Assembly: GCA_034439975.1 (NCBI GenBank)
Contig: JAWXBK010000075.1
Coordinates: 1-64,000, forward strand
Direction of reading: 5' to 3'
DNA length: 64,000 nt
Source: JAWXBK01 sp034439975
Lineage (GTDB): Bacteria > Pseudomonadota > Alphaproteobacteria > Dongiales > Dongiaceae
A program made the position numbers and the translations under genes. The stretch's first letter is position 1. The number at the start of each line of letters is the position of its first letter. Below the pieces are notes generated by a model. The model had not been told where the DNA came from. It saw only the letters and a list, made by a program, of their open reading frames with translations, and made no database searches. This document shows, piece after piece, positions 16,786 to 25,552 of the stretch.

Positions 16786-18306
16786 TCAGCGTGGCGCCAG
16801 TATCTCGGCAAGACGCAGGTCGATGTCCGGCGCCATCAGCATTGCGGCCACCGCATCGACATCGCCGCCGAGCCCGCGATCCTCGTCCATTCGTGGCGCC
16901 ACCGCGCGCACGAGGGCCTGCGCGATGGTGGTCCCGCGCCCGAGCCGTTCCGGGTTGGCGAACTCAACGGCTTGCGCCGCGACCACCAATTCAAGCGCAA
17001 CCAACAACCGGAAACGGTCGAGCGCCGTTTCCAGTTTGGCGACCGCCTGCGGGGCGTTGCTGGTATCATCTTCGACGCCGTCTGCGCTGCTGCGCGACAA
17101 TGTCGAGACCGGGTTTGCAAGATGGCTGATCTCGATCGCCAACGCTTCGCCGGTCTTCAATAAAGGCGCCATGCCGGCGCGGGTCGTCCCGCGTGGCGAA
17201 AGCGTGGGCGGCAGATCGGACAATCGGTCGGTCAGCAGCTTCGCCGTGCGCTGCACCGCGAGATTGGCGCTCTGGGCGAGACCGATCGCGGCGGTGTCGA
17301 ACGCGAGCGCGATCGCCGGCACATGGAAATTGCCGTTCGATAGAATGACGCCGTCGGCCAGGATGACCGAGGGATTGTCGCCCGAACCGCTCAGTTCCGG
17401 TTCGACCGCGCTTTCGGCGAAGTCGAGCGCGGATTCGAGGCTGCCGAGCACCTGCCCGATGCAACGCAGCGATAGCGGATCCTGCACGCGACGCGCCGCA
17501 CCCGGCTCGGTCAGGCTGCCGCCATCGAGAAAACGCAGCAGACGCGCCGAGACCGATGCTTGTCCGGGCGACGGGCGCAATGCAGCAATCCGCGGATCGA
17601 ACGGCGATAGATTGCCGCGGAATCCTTCCATCGACAGCGCGGCGGCGAGAATTGCCTGATCGAACAGACGTCGCGCATCGTGCAGCGCGAGCGCCGCACG
17701 GCCGACCGTGATCGCATTCGACGACACGATCGCGATGCCGTCTTTGGGTCCGATCGCAACCGGCTTGAGACCGGCGCGCTCGAGCGCCGCCGCGCCCGAT
17801 ATGACCGTGCCGTCGAGTTCGGCCTCGCCTTCGCCCATCATGACGAGCCCGATATGTCCCATCAGCACCAGATCCGCCGCGCCGATCGATCCGATCGACG
17901 GCACGACGGGATGGATGCCCGCGTTAAGTAACGCAACAAGCTGCCCGGCAATGGCCGGATCGGCACCGGCGCTGCCCTGGGCGAGCCCCTGCGCGCGGAT
18001 CAGCATTGCCGCCCGGACGGCCTCGGCCGGCAGGCGCGCACCCACTCCGTGGGCGCGGCCGCGCACTGTGACCCGCGAGAATTCCGAGAGGATGTCCGCC
18101 GGTAGCATCGAGGTGGCGCGGGGCCCGAGCCCGGTGGTCAGTCCGTAAACCGGCCGCCCGTCCTCGAGATGCTGCAGCACGACCTGTCTTGCCGCCGCCA
18201 TGCGTGCGTCGGCGGCCGGAGTGAGCGCCACCTGGCGGCGCTGCCGGGCTACGGAAACGACGGCGCCGATATCGATCGGCGCGCCATCCAGTCGCAGGGA
18301 ATCCAT
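16786..18306 (-). CDS. Histidine ammonia-lyase homologue lacking the MIO triad
   Basis: A 506-aa member of the aromatic amino acid lyase superfamily. YGLTTGLG (residues 54-61), NGNFHVPAIALAFD, the QDPLSLRC block and GVEDDTSN match in order. In classical HutH the MIO prosthetic group forms from Ala-Ser-Gly in GSVGASGDL. Here residues 139-146 read GSIGAADL, so the Ser is missing and one residue is deleted. I checked this on the DNA near 17870-17890. The usual Asn of YGxNTGFG is Thr and the EDH of the active site is EDD. A classical histidine deamination therefore looks unlikely. MIO-free relatives that expel trimethylamine (ergothionase) are a better model, and an MttB-family gene is divergent next to it. 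Confidence 0.85.
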   Translation of the reverse strand: MDSLRLDGAPIDIGAVVSVARQRRQVALTPAADARMAAARQVVLQHLEDGRPVYGLTTGLGPRATSMLPADILSEFSRVTVRGRAHGVGARLPAEAVRAAMLIRAQGLAQGSAGADPAIAGQLVALLNAGIHPVVPSIGSIGAADLVLMGHIGLVMMGEGEAELDGTVISGAAALERAGLKPVAIGPKDGIAIVSSNAITVGRAALALHDARRLFDQAILAAALSMEGFRGNLSPFDPRIAALRPSPGQASVSARLLRFLDGGSLTEPGAARRVQDPLSLRCIGQVLGSLESALDFAESAVEPELSGSGDNPSVILADGVILSNGNFHVPAIALAFDTAAIGLAQSANLAVQRTAKLLTDRLSDLPPTLSPRGTTRAGMAPLLKTGEALAIEISHLANPVSTLSRSSADGVEDDTSNAPQAVAKLETALDRFRLLVALELVVAAQAVEFANPERLGRGTTIAQALVRAVAPRMDEDRGLGGDVDAVAAMLMAPDIDLRLAEILAPR

Positions 18307-18462
18307 CCCCCGGCTCTACAGGCCTCGCGGCCCCTTCGCAACTGGCCATCGGCGACCGGGGCCGCGCGACGGCGCCGATTTCGATTTCGCAACCGCCGGT
18401 TCTATGACAATCATTCGCGGCGGCATTCGCCGCGATCTGGGCAGCATCGAAGGACGCATCTG

Positions 18463-19995
18463 GTGGTGGAGCAGACGGCAACGCGGCGGCGCCCGCGACG
18501 CAGCAAGGACGCCGGCATCGCACAGCTCCCCTGGCGTCGGCTGCGCAATGTCTATCGGCCGATCGAGGTACTGAGCGCCGACCAGATCGAGACCATTCAC
18601 GATGCCTCGCTGCGTGTGCTCGAGGAACAGGGAATGGAGTTCCTCGATGCCGAGGCGCGCGACATTCTCAAGCAGTCCGGTGCGGATGTAGAGCCCGGCG
18701 GGCTTCGTGTGCGGTTCGATCGTGGACTGGTGCTGGAATCGGTTGCGAAGGTTCCCCCGCAGGTAACGCTCCATTCGCGCAATCCCGAACGCAGCCTGAC
18801 CTTCGGCGGCAATCATGTGAATTTCGGCAGCGTCGCAAGCGCGCCGAACGTTTCCGATCTCGATCGCGGCCGGCGGCCTGGCACGTTCGACGATTACTGC
18901 AACCTGCTGAAGCTGGTGCAGACCTTCAACACCGTGCATTTCCTGAGCGGCTATCCGGTCGAACCGGCCGATCTGCCGCCGACGACGCGGCATCTCGATG
19001 CGCTGGGTGCGGCGCTCATCATGACCGACAAGGTGATCCACGGTTATTCGCTCGGCCGCGAACGGATCGCCGACGCGATCGAACTCGTCTGCCGCGCGCG
19101 CGGTATCGACAAGGCCCAGCTCGCGAAAGAGCCGGGCGTGTTCTCGATCGTGAACACGAATTCGCCGCTCCGGCTCGATGTCCCGATGCTGCAGGGGCTG
19201 ATGGAAATGGCCCGCCACGGCCAGCCAGTCTGCATCACCCCCTTCACCTTGTCGGGCGCGATGGCGCCGGCGACCATTGCGGGCGCGCTCACCCTGCAGA
19301 ACGCCGAGGCGCTGGCAGGGATCGCCTTCATCCAGATGGTGGCGCCGGGTGCGCCGGCGATCTATGGCGGCTTCACCTCCAACGTGGATATGAAAACCGG
19401 CGCACCGGCTTTCGGTACGCCGGAATATGTGCGCGCCGCGATGGCCGGCGGCCAGCTCGCGCGTCGTTATAACTTCCCCTATCGCTCGTCCAACGCCTGC
19501 GCCGCCAACGCGGTCGATGGGCAGGCCGCCTATGAATCGCAGATGTCGATCTGGGGCGCGGTGATGGGCGGCGCGAACATGCTGCTGCACGGTGCCGGCT
19601 GGATGGAAGGCGGCCTCGTCGCGTCATTCGAGAAATTCATCGTCGATGTCGAAATGCTGCAGATGATGAGTGAATTCCTGCAGCCGATCGAGGTCACCGA
19701 GGAAACGCTCGGGCTCGATGCGATTGCCGAGGTCGGGCCGGGCGGCCATTTCTTCGGGGCCGCGCACACGCTGGCGCGCTACGACCATGCGTTCTACCCG
19801 CCGATCCTGTCGGACTGGCGCAATTTCGAAACCTGGCGCGAGGCCGGTGCGTTCGACACGGCGCAGCGCGCCAACGCGCTGTGGAAACGCGCGATTTCGG
19901 AATACGAGGCGCCGGCGATGGATCCTGCCTGCAAGGAAGCGGTCGAGGATTTTGTCGCGCGCCGCAAGAGCGAGGGTGGCGTCTCGCAGGCCTGA
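18463..19995 (+). CDS. MttB-superfamily (non-pyrrolysine) methyltransferase
   Basis: A 510-aa TIM-barrel-like protein of the trimethylamine/glycine betaine corrinoid methyltransferase superfamily. Segments are an N-terminal LSADQIETIHDASLRVLEEQ, the middle GYPVEPADLPPTTRHLDAL, and the barrel part with GPGGHFFGAAHTLARY near the C-terminus. No in-frame TAG interrupts it, so it belongs to the MtgB-like branch that usually acts on quaternary amines such as glycine betaine. The start is GTG at 18463 with AAGGAC 8 nt upstream; the open frame from 18169 is overlap with hutH. No corrinoid protein or activase gene is in the window. Confidence 0.85.
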   Translation: MVEQTATRRRPRRSKDAGIAQLPWRRLRNVYRPIEVLSADQIETIHDASLRVLEEQGMEFLDAEARDILKQSGADVEPGGLRVRFDRGLVLESVAKVPPQVTLHSRNPERSLTFGGNHVNFGSVASAPNVSDLDRGRRPGTFDDYCNLLKLVQTFNTVHFLSGYPVEPADLPPTTRHLDALGAALIMTDKVIHGYSLGRERIADAIELVCRARGIDKAQLAKEPGVFSIVNTNSPLRLDVPMLQGLMEMARHGQPVCITPFTLSGAMAPATIAGALTLQNAEALAGIAFIQMVAPGAPAIYGGFTSNVDMKTGAPAFGTPEYVRAAMAGGQLARRYNFPYRSSNACAANAVDGQAAYESQMSIWGAVMGGANMLLHGAGWMEGGLVASFEKFIVDVEMLQMMSEFLQPIEVTEETLGLDAIAEVGPGGHFFGAAHTLARYDHAFYPPILSDWRNFETWREAGAFDTAQRANALWKRAISEYEAPAMDPACKEAVEDFVARRKSEGGVSQA

Positions 19996-20078
19996 GGGGC
20001 CCGCGTCGACTGCGGCGCATTGCCCGCCTGACGAAACCTGCCCCCGGGGCCTATGATCGGCCATAGGGAGCAATCGCC

Positions 20079-21938
20079 ATGGCCGAGATCGGCAAGAAGA
20101 CCCAGTTCAGCATCTGGTACATCGTGATCGCGATCGGGTCGATCGTGCTGCTGCAGTTTGCGATCGCCGCCTACGAGTCCGTCGTTCCGCTCTCCTACAG
20201 CGAGTTCCGGCAGTATCTCGAGGATGGGCGTATCGGCTCTGTCACCGTCACCGAATCCCGGATCCGCGGCAGTTTCGAGGAGCCGTCGGGCGAAATCCGC
20301 CAATTCGTGACGAACCGAGTCGATCCGGGCATCGCGACCGAACTCGAGCAGTATGGCGTGGCCGTATCGGGCGGCTCCGACGAAACACCACTGACGGGCC
20401 TCCTGTCCTGGATCGTGCCGATGCTGATTTTCTTCGGCATTTGGTTCTTTGTCTTTCGACGGCTCATCGGCCGCCAGGGCACCAGCGAATTCATGTCCAT
20501 CGGCAAGAGCAAGGCAAAGGTCTATATCGAGACCGACACTAAAGTGACGTTTGCGGACGTCGCCGGTGTCGATGAGGCGAAGGAAGAACTTGCGGAGGTC
20601 GTCGCGTTTCTGAAGGATCCCGAGCGTTACGGACGGCTTGGGGCGCGATTGCCAAAGGGAATCCTGCTTGTCGGCCCGCCCGGAACCGGCAAGACGCTGC
20701 TGGCCCGCGCGGTCGCCGGTGAAGCGGGTGTACCTTTTTTCTCGATTTCAGGGTCCGAATTTGTCGAACTTTTCGTTGGCATTGGTGCTGCGCGGGTACG
20801 AGATCTGTTCGAGCAGGCGCGTGCCAAGGCACCGGCGATCATTTTCATCGACGAGCTCGATGCGCTTGGGCGTGCACGCGGTGTCTTTCCCATCTCCGGT
20901 GGGGCCGATGAGAAGGAGCAGACTCTCAATCAACTTCTTGCAGAGTTGGATGGGTTCGACCCAAGTCGCGGGTTGGTGCTACTTGCAGCCACAAACCGGC
21001 CCGAAATCCTGGATCCCGCACTATTGCGCGCCGGGCGGTTCGACCGGCAGGTACTGGTCGACCGTCCCGACCGGACGGGACGCATCGATATTCTCAAGGT
21101 CCATCTGCGCAAGGCGAAGATAGGAACAGATGTCGATTCCGCGCAGATTGCAGCGCTGACACCAGGGTTTACCGGCGCCGATCTCGCCAATCTTGTGAAT
21201 GAGGCGGCGCTGCTGGCGACGAGACGCAATGCCGGTCGCGTGGAAATGCAGGATTTTACCGCTGGCATCGAGCGGATTGTTGCCGGGCTGGAAAAAAAGA
21301 ACCGCCTGCTTAACCCGCTTGAACGCAGGATCGTTGCCCATCATGAAATGGGTCATGCGCTGATCGCGCTGACACAACCCGGCGGCGATGTCGTGCACAA
21401 GGTATCGATCATCCCGCGCGGCATTGGCTCGCTCGGGTATACGATCCAGCGGCCGACCGAAGACCGCTATCTCATGACGCGCGAGGAATTGGAGCGGAAG
21501 ATGACAACGCTGCTAGGCGGAAGGGCGGCCGAGCATATCGTGTTCGATCATCTTTCAACGGGTGCAGCCGACGACCTGGCCAAGGTAACGGATATAGCGC
21601 GCGCGATGGTCACCCGCTATGGCATGGCCCCCGAACTCGGCCATGTAACCTATGATCGCGACCCGCAGCCATTTCTGGGGACGCCTGTCCCTCATTTCGT
21701 CGGCGAGCGGCAATACAGCGAAGAAACGGCGCGCGAGATCGATTGTGCGGTCAAAACCCTGGTCGATGCCGCATTTCAGCAAGCGGTCGCGATCCTGACA
21801 GAGCGCCGGGCCGTTCTGGAGGAGGGCGCCCGACGGCTGCTATTGGCCGAAACATTGGGCGAGGCCGAGCTTCGGGAACTGGTCGGAATGTCGGCTGCCG
21901 ATGTTCGTGAGGCGGCATCGCCGGCGACGGCTCACTGA
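20079..21938 (+). CDS. ftsH: FtsH-family ATP-dependent zinc metalloprotease (accessory copy)
   Basis: A 619-aa membrane protease. Two transmembrane helices at about 12-32 and 105-127 flank the periplasmic domain. The AAA module has Walker A GPPGTGKT (199-206), Walker B IIFIDELDA (254-262), the ISGSEFVELFVGIGA pore loop, and the NRP and GRFDRQV segments. The zinc site HHEMGH (421-426) replaces the more usual HEAGH but keeps HExxH. The KKTQFSIWY start resembles second-copy FtsH proteins rather than the housekeeping one. Codon use is less GC-biased than in neighbouring genes, which suggests transfer. Confidence 0.93.
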   Translation: MAEIGKKTQFSIWYIVIAIGSIVLLQFAIAAYESVVPLSYSEFRQYLEDGRIGSVTVTESRIRGSFEEPSGEIRQFVTNRVDPGIATELEQYGVAVSGGSDETPLTGLLSWIVPMLIFFGIWFFVFRRLIGRQGTSEFMSIGKSKAKVYIETDTKVTFADVAGVDEAKEELAEVVAFLKDPERYGRLGARLPKGILLVGPPGTGKTLLARAVAGEAGVPFFSISGSEFVELFVGIGAARVRDLFEQARAKAPAIIFIDELDALGRARGVFPISGGADEKEQTLNQLLAELDGFDPSRGLVLLAATNRPEILDPALLRAGRFDRQVLVDRPDRTGRIDILKVHLRKAKIGTDVDSAQIAALTPGFTGADLANLVNEAALLATRRNAGRVEMQDFTAGIERIVAGLEKKNRLLNPLERRIVAHHEMGHALIALTQPGGDVVHKVSIIPRGIGSLGYTIQRPTEDRYLMTREELERKMTTLLGGRAAEHIVFDHLSTGAADDLAKVTDIARAMVTRYGMAPELGHVTYDRDPQPFLGTPVPHFVGERQYSEETAREIDCAVKTLVDAAFQQAVAILTERRAVLEEGARRLLLAETLGEAELRELVGMSAADVREAASPATAH

Positions 21939-21953
21939 GCCGGGTTGCCGCGC

Positions 21954-22865
21954 TCACCCCGCAAAGGGATGCACCACCGGTTCGCGATGGCGCAGACCGT
22001 AGCGGCGCGCCACGTCCCGGTAGCTCTTGAAGTGATAGCCGCCATTGCCGGCCAGATACGCCTCGCGCCGTTCGTGAAACCGCCGGCCGCGGCGATACCA
22101 GGCTAGACTCGGATCGTCGTGATGCACGACGTGATAGCTGTTGAAAAGATAGAGCATGCTGAAGAACCAGCCGGCCTCGACGATGGCCGTGCGCCCCGCC
22201 GGATCTTCCGCCGCACGATGTTCGGCAAAGGAGCGCAGCAGCGTCAGCGACGTGCCCGGATAGGCAAAGCACGCGATGTAGAGCAGCGGATTCATGCCGC
22301 AAACGCCGACGACCCAGATCCCGATTGCGATCACACCGACGGCGTGCAGCGACCAGTCGCGGATCGACGCCTTGTCGCCGGCGGCGATGTTGCGGATCGC
22401 CTGCGCGAAGGTGACCGCTGCGATCACCGCTGGTCCGAGCAGAAGGCGGCCGAACAGCGTGTTGGTCGCCTGCATCATGCGGCGCTGCCAGCGCGGCATT
22501 TTCCGCCAGCGGACCGGATCGACATAGAAACTCTCCGGGTCGATTCCGGGCAGCGTCAGATTTTCGTCGCGATGATGGACGAGATGCGTGTGGCGATAGA
22601 GCGTGTACGGCATCCACAGATTGAGCGAGGGGAACATCAATGCCGTGTTGGCCCAGCGCGCGCGGAACGGATAGCCGTGCACGGCCTCATGCTGCAGCGA
22701 GCCGTGGAAGCAGACGATGATCGTGCCGACCGGCGCCAGCACCCACCAGGGCAGCGCGGCATGGAACCAGGTCGCGATGCCGAACGTCGCGTAGGTCAGC
22801 AGAATCAGCCCCAAGGTCGCGAAGTCGACTCGAGGGTCTGAGACGGCGGAAGCGGCACGAACCAT
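21954..22865 (-). CDS. Membrane fatty acid desaturase-family protein
   Basis: A 303-aa integral membrane diiron protein. The three histidine boxes are HEAVHG (about residue 59), HTHLVHH (about 93) and HVVHHDDP (about 241), with hydrophobic helices between them. The family covers acyl-lipid desaturases and related hydroxylases and the substrate is open. It is transcribed divergently from the HTH regulator over a 153-bp region that carries a palindrome. Confidence 0.87.
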   Translation of the reverse strand: MVRAASAVSDPRVDFATLGLILLTYATFGIATWFHAALPWWVLAPVGTIIVCFHGSLQHEAVHGYPFRARWANTALMFPSLNLWMPYTLYRHTHLVHHRDENLTLPGIDPESFYVDPVRWRKMPRWQRRMMQATNTLFGRLLLGPAVIAAVTFAQAIRNIAAGDKASIRDWSLHAVGVIAIGIWVVGVCGMNPLLYIACFAYPGTSLTLLRSFAEHRAAEDPAGRTAIVEAGWFFSMLYLFNSYHVVHHDDPSLAWYRRGRRFHERREAYLAGNGGYHFKSYRDVARRYGLRHREPVVHPFAG

Positions 22866-22987
22866 GGATTTTCCGGGGCCGGAGTTGCGGTAAATCAGTC
22901 ATGACATTTTTGTGCCACAGATACCCTTACGGCAATGAGGGAATGCGCATGGATTGTTGCAGATTGCCGCTTTTCTGATATTATGGT

Positions 22988-22997
22988 GATAATTATC
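22988..22997. promoter_or_regulatory. Palindrome upstream of the HTH regulator
   Basis: GATAATTATC is a perfect 10-bp palindrome in an AT-rich stretch 21 bp before the HTH gene start and between divergent genes. It could be the regulator's own operator or simply overlap a -10 region. Confidence 0.4.
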
Positions 22998-23018
22998 TAC
23001 ATCTGCGGAGTATCTCCC

Positions 23019-23897
23019 ATGCGCACGGCCGATCGGGTCGAAACGGTCCGAATCCTGCGCGAACGCCTGACCGAAATCATCGCGCGCAGTGGCCTGTCGC
23101 GTTCCGGCTTTGCGGAACGGCTCGGGATCGACCGCTCGACTTTGTCGCAGGTGCTGGCCGGTTCGGACGATCGCCTCCCGCGCGCCGAAACGCTCGCCGC
23201 CATCGCGCGCGACCGCAAGGTCAGCGTCGACTGGCTGCTCGGCCTCACCCAGCAGGGCGGGGTCGGCACCGATCTCCTGACCCAGCCTTTGGAAATGGAG
23301 CCGGGCGGCAGTTCGCCCGCCGATGCACGCCTCACGCGCTGGCATAACGAGGCGGCCGGCTACAAGATTCGCTACATCCCGAGCACGCTGCCGGATCTGT
23401 TCAAGACCGAAGCGGTGATCCGCTACGAATACCGTACGCTGACCGAACCGGTTTCGGCCTCGCGGATCGAGGCGGCGACCGCGCGGCTCGAGGTACAGCG
23501 GCGACCCGAGAGCGACATGGAAGTCTGTTCGACGATCCAAGCGATCGAGGGCTTCGCCCGCGGCGAGGGATACTGGAGCGACCTGCCGGTCGCGCAGCGA
23601 AGCGAGCAGCTCCATCACATGATCGCGCTGATGGACGAGCTCTACCCGACCTTTCGCTGGTTCCTCTATGATGCGCGCGATCGCTATTCGGTCCCGATTA
23701 CGGTGTTCGGACCGCTGCGGGCGACAATCTATATCGGCCAGATGTACATGGTGTTTAACAGTACGGAACATATTCGCGCGCTGACCGCGCATTTCGACGA
23801 ACTGATCCGCGCGGCCAAGGTGCAGCCGCCGGATGTGCCGTCGGTGGTCCGGCGCCTGCTCGATGAAATCGACGATACGGAGGCGAAACGTGGCTGA
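23019..23897 (+). CDS. XRE-type helix-turn-helix regulator with a large C-terminal domain
   Basis: A 292-aa protein. Residues 10-70 form an XRE helix-turn-helix (GLSRSGFAERLGIDRSTLSQ) with a linker ending SVDWLLGL. Residues 100-285 are a conserved-looking domain of unknown fold, probably ligand-sensing. ATG at 23019 has GGAG 8 nt upstream; the open frame from 22935 is leader. It heads a translationally coupled operon with two GFA genes and a binding-protein-like gene, so it may control them. Confidence 0.85.
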   Translation: MRTADRVETVRILRERLTEIIARSGLSRSGFAERLGIDRSTLSQVLAGSDDRLPRAETLAAIARDRKVSVDWLLGLTQQGGVGTDLLTQPLEMEPGGSSPADARLTRWHNEAAGYKIRYIPSTLPDLFKTEAVIRYEYRTLTEPVSASRIEAATARLEVQRRPESDMEVCSTIQAIEGFARGEGYWSDLPVAQRSEQLHHMIALMDELYPTFRWFLYDARDRYSVPITVFGPLRATIYIGQMYMVFNSTEHIRALTAHFDELIRAAKVQPPDVPSVVRRLLDEIDDTEAKRG

Positions 23898-24309
23898 ACC
23901 GGCGAGCGGATCGATACGCGCGCGCGGCCGCTGTCTGTGTGGCGCGGTGTCGTTCACCGTGAGCGGTCCGTTGCGCGATGTGGTCGTCTGCCATTGCGGC
24001 CAATGCCAGCGCAATCATGGCGGCCCGGGCAACTACACGAGTGCGGCCTGGAGCGACATCGCGCTCTCCGGCGAAGACCGGCTGCGCTGGTTTCAATCGT
24101 CCGCCAAAGCGCGACGCGGTTTCTGTGCGGAATGCGGGTCGAGCCTGTTCTGGGAGCCGGCCGGCGAGGCGCGCGTCTCGATCAATGTCGGCACGCTCGA
24201 GGGGCCGACCGGCCTGAAGACGGTTCGTCGCATCTACGTCGCCGAGAAGCCCGACTGGGACGAAGTCTATGACGGGCTCGAAACCCTGCCGGGGAGCATG
24301 CGGTCATGA
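23890..24309 (+). CDS. GFA-family (glutathione-dependent formaldehyde-activating-like) protein, copy 1
   Basis: A 139-aa zinc-binding GFA fold. Cysteine pairs are in GRCLCGAVSF, VCHCGQCQRNHGG and RGFCAECGSSLFW. GTG at 23890 has GGAGG 7 nt upstream and overlaps the regulator stop by 8 bp, which indicates translational coupling. Most family members have unproven activity, and formaldehyde activation is established for few. It is a tandem paralogue of the next gene. Confidence 0.87.
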   Translation: MAEPASGSIRARGRCLCGAVSFTVSGPLRDVVVCHCGQCQRNHGGPGNYTSAAWSDIALSGEDRLRWFQSSAKARRGFCAECGSSLFWEPAGEARVSINVGTLEGPTGLKTVRRIYVAEKPDWDEVYDGLETLPGSMRS

Positions 24310-24728
24310 GCGCGAACGATCCCGTCCTGGCCCGCGGCCGCTGCCTCTGCGGCGCCGTCACCTATGCGGTACATGGCAAACTGCGCGAGCAGTTGAGCGT
24401 GTGCCATTGCCATATGTGCCGCCGGCAGCATGGCGGGCCCGGCATCTACACGTCGGCGCCGAAAGCCGATGTCGAGATCGACGGCGGCGGCGCGCTGCGC
24501 TGGTATGAGTCGTCGCCCGGAATCAAGCGCGGTTTCTGCGCGGCCTGCGGTTCTTCGCTGTTCTGGACCGCCGACAATTATGCGAACATCGATATCGCGC
24601 TGGGGTCGCTCGACAGTGCGGCCGGTCTCGCGCTCAGCCATCATATCTTCGTTGCGCATAAGGGCGACTATTACGAGATTGCCGGCGATCTACCGAAGTA
24701 TCCGGACAACCGGCCTGAAGCGACATGA
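24306..24728 (+). CDS. GFA-family protein, copy 2
   Basis: A 140-aa paralogue of the preceding gene with the same zinc cysteines (GRCLCGAVTY, VCHCHMCRRQHGG, RGFCAACGSSLFW). It differs elsewhere, so the duplication is old. It is joined to the genes on both sides by ATGA overlaps. Confidence 0.88.
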   Translation: MSANDPVLARGRCLCGAVTYAVHGKLREQLSVCHCHMCRRQHGGPGIYTSAPKADVEIDGGGALRWYESSPGIKRGFCAACGSSLFWTADNYANIDIALGSLDSAAGLALSHHIFVAHKGDYYEIAGDLPKYPDNRPEAT

Positions 24729-25531
24729 TGCGCGCCGGCCTGCCGATGTACGACCTGCCGGAACTGCAGGCCGTCACCGAAGCTTTCTGGAACCGGCTTG
24801 CCTCGCATATGCGCGCTGAAGGCATTGCCGATGTACCGGCACGCATCGAACACCCGACCGACTATGACGCGCATTGGCTCGAGCCGGGCCTGCTGCTGAG
24901 CCAGACCTGCGGCTATCCGATGCGGCATCGCTTGAAGGGTCGCGTGACCTATGTCGCGACACCGAGCTATGCCGTCGAGGGTTGCGGCCGTGGCACGTAT
25001 CGCAGCGCGATCGTCGTGCGCGTCGATGCGCCGATCCGAAAGCTGGACGATCTGCGCGGTGCGACGGCCGCCTTCAACGACATGCAGTCGCAATCGGGCA
25101 TGAATGCGCTGCGCGCCGCCGTGGCGCCGTTCAGCCGGGAAGGGCGGTTCTTCGATCGCGTCATCGAATCCGGCCGGCATGAAGCCAGCATTCGCGCCGT
25201 CGCCGACGGCGAGGCCGATGTCGCGGCGATCGATTGCGTCACCTGGGCGTATCTGGAGCGCTATCGCCCGTCCGAAGTTGCGGCCCTGCATGTGCTCGAC
25301 ATGACCGCAGAGATGCCGGGGTTGCCGTTCGTGACGGCGGGCGATGCGGGCGAGGATCTGGTCGCCAAACTGCGCGCCGCATTGACCGAGTCGATGCTCG
25401 ATCCGGCGATCGCGGTCGTGCGCGATGCGCTTTTTCTGTCCGGTATCGTGATTTTGCCGGATGATGCCTATCTCGCGATTGATCGCATGGCAGAGGGCGC
25501 GGTCGCGCGGGGCTATCCGCAGCTAGCGTAA
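24725..25531 (+). CDS. PhnD-like substrate-binding-fold protein without signal peptide
   Basis: A 268-aa protein resembling periplasmic phosphate/phosphonate binding proteins: LGLPMYDLPE-like start, SQTCGYPM near residue 60, the YRSAIVVRVDAPIRKLDDLRG core, the S-Q-S-G-M-N ligand loop and the DVAAIDCVTWAYLE segment. No signal peptide or lipobox is visible and no permease is adjacent. It may therefore be a cytoplasmic sensor or enzyme using the fold rather than a transporter part. ATGA overlap with the GFA gene. Confidence 0.75.
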   Translation: MMRAGLPMYDLPELQAVTEAFWNRLASHMRAEGIADVPARIEHPTDYDAHWLEPGLLLSQTCGYPMRHRLKGRVTYVATPSYAVEGCGRGTYRSAIVVRVDAPIRKLDDLRGATAAFNDMQSQSGMNALRAAVAPFSREGRFFDRVIESGRHEASIRAVADGEADVAAIDCVTWAYLERYRPSEVAALHVLDMTAEMPGLPFVTAGDAGEDLVAKLRAALTESMLDPAIAVVRDALFLSGIVILPDDAYLAIDRMAEGAVARGYPQLA

Positions 25532-25552
25532 CCGATCGGTGTTGATGCTGGC

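Noticed and set aside
16786..18306. Simple annotation as functional histidine ammonia-lyase (hutH)
   Set aside because: The cofactor-forming Ala-Ser-Gly is missing, so classical activity should not be assumed from overall similarity and hut context.
18463..19995. Pyrrolysine-containing trimethylamine methyltransferase
   Set aside because: No in-frame TAG interrupts the gene and no pyl genes are visible, so it is the non-pyrrolysine branch.
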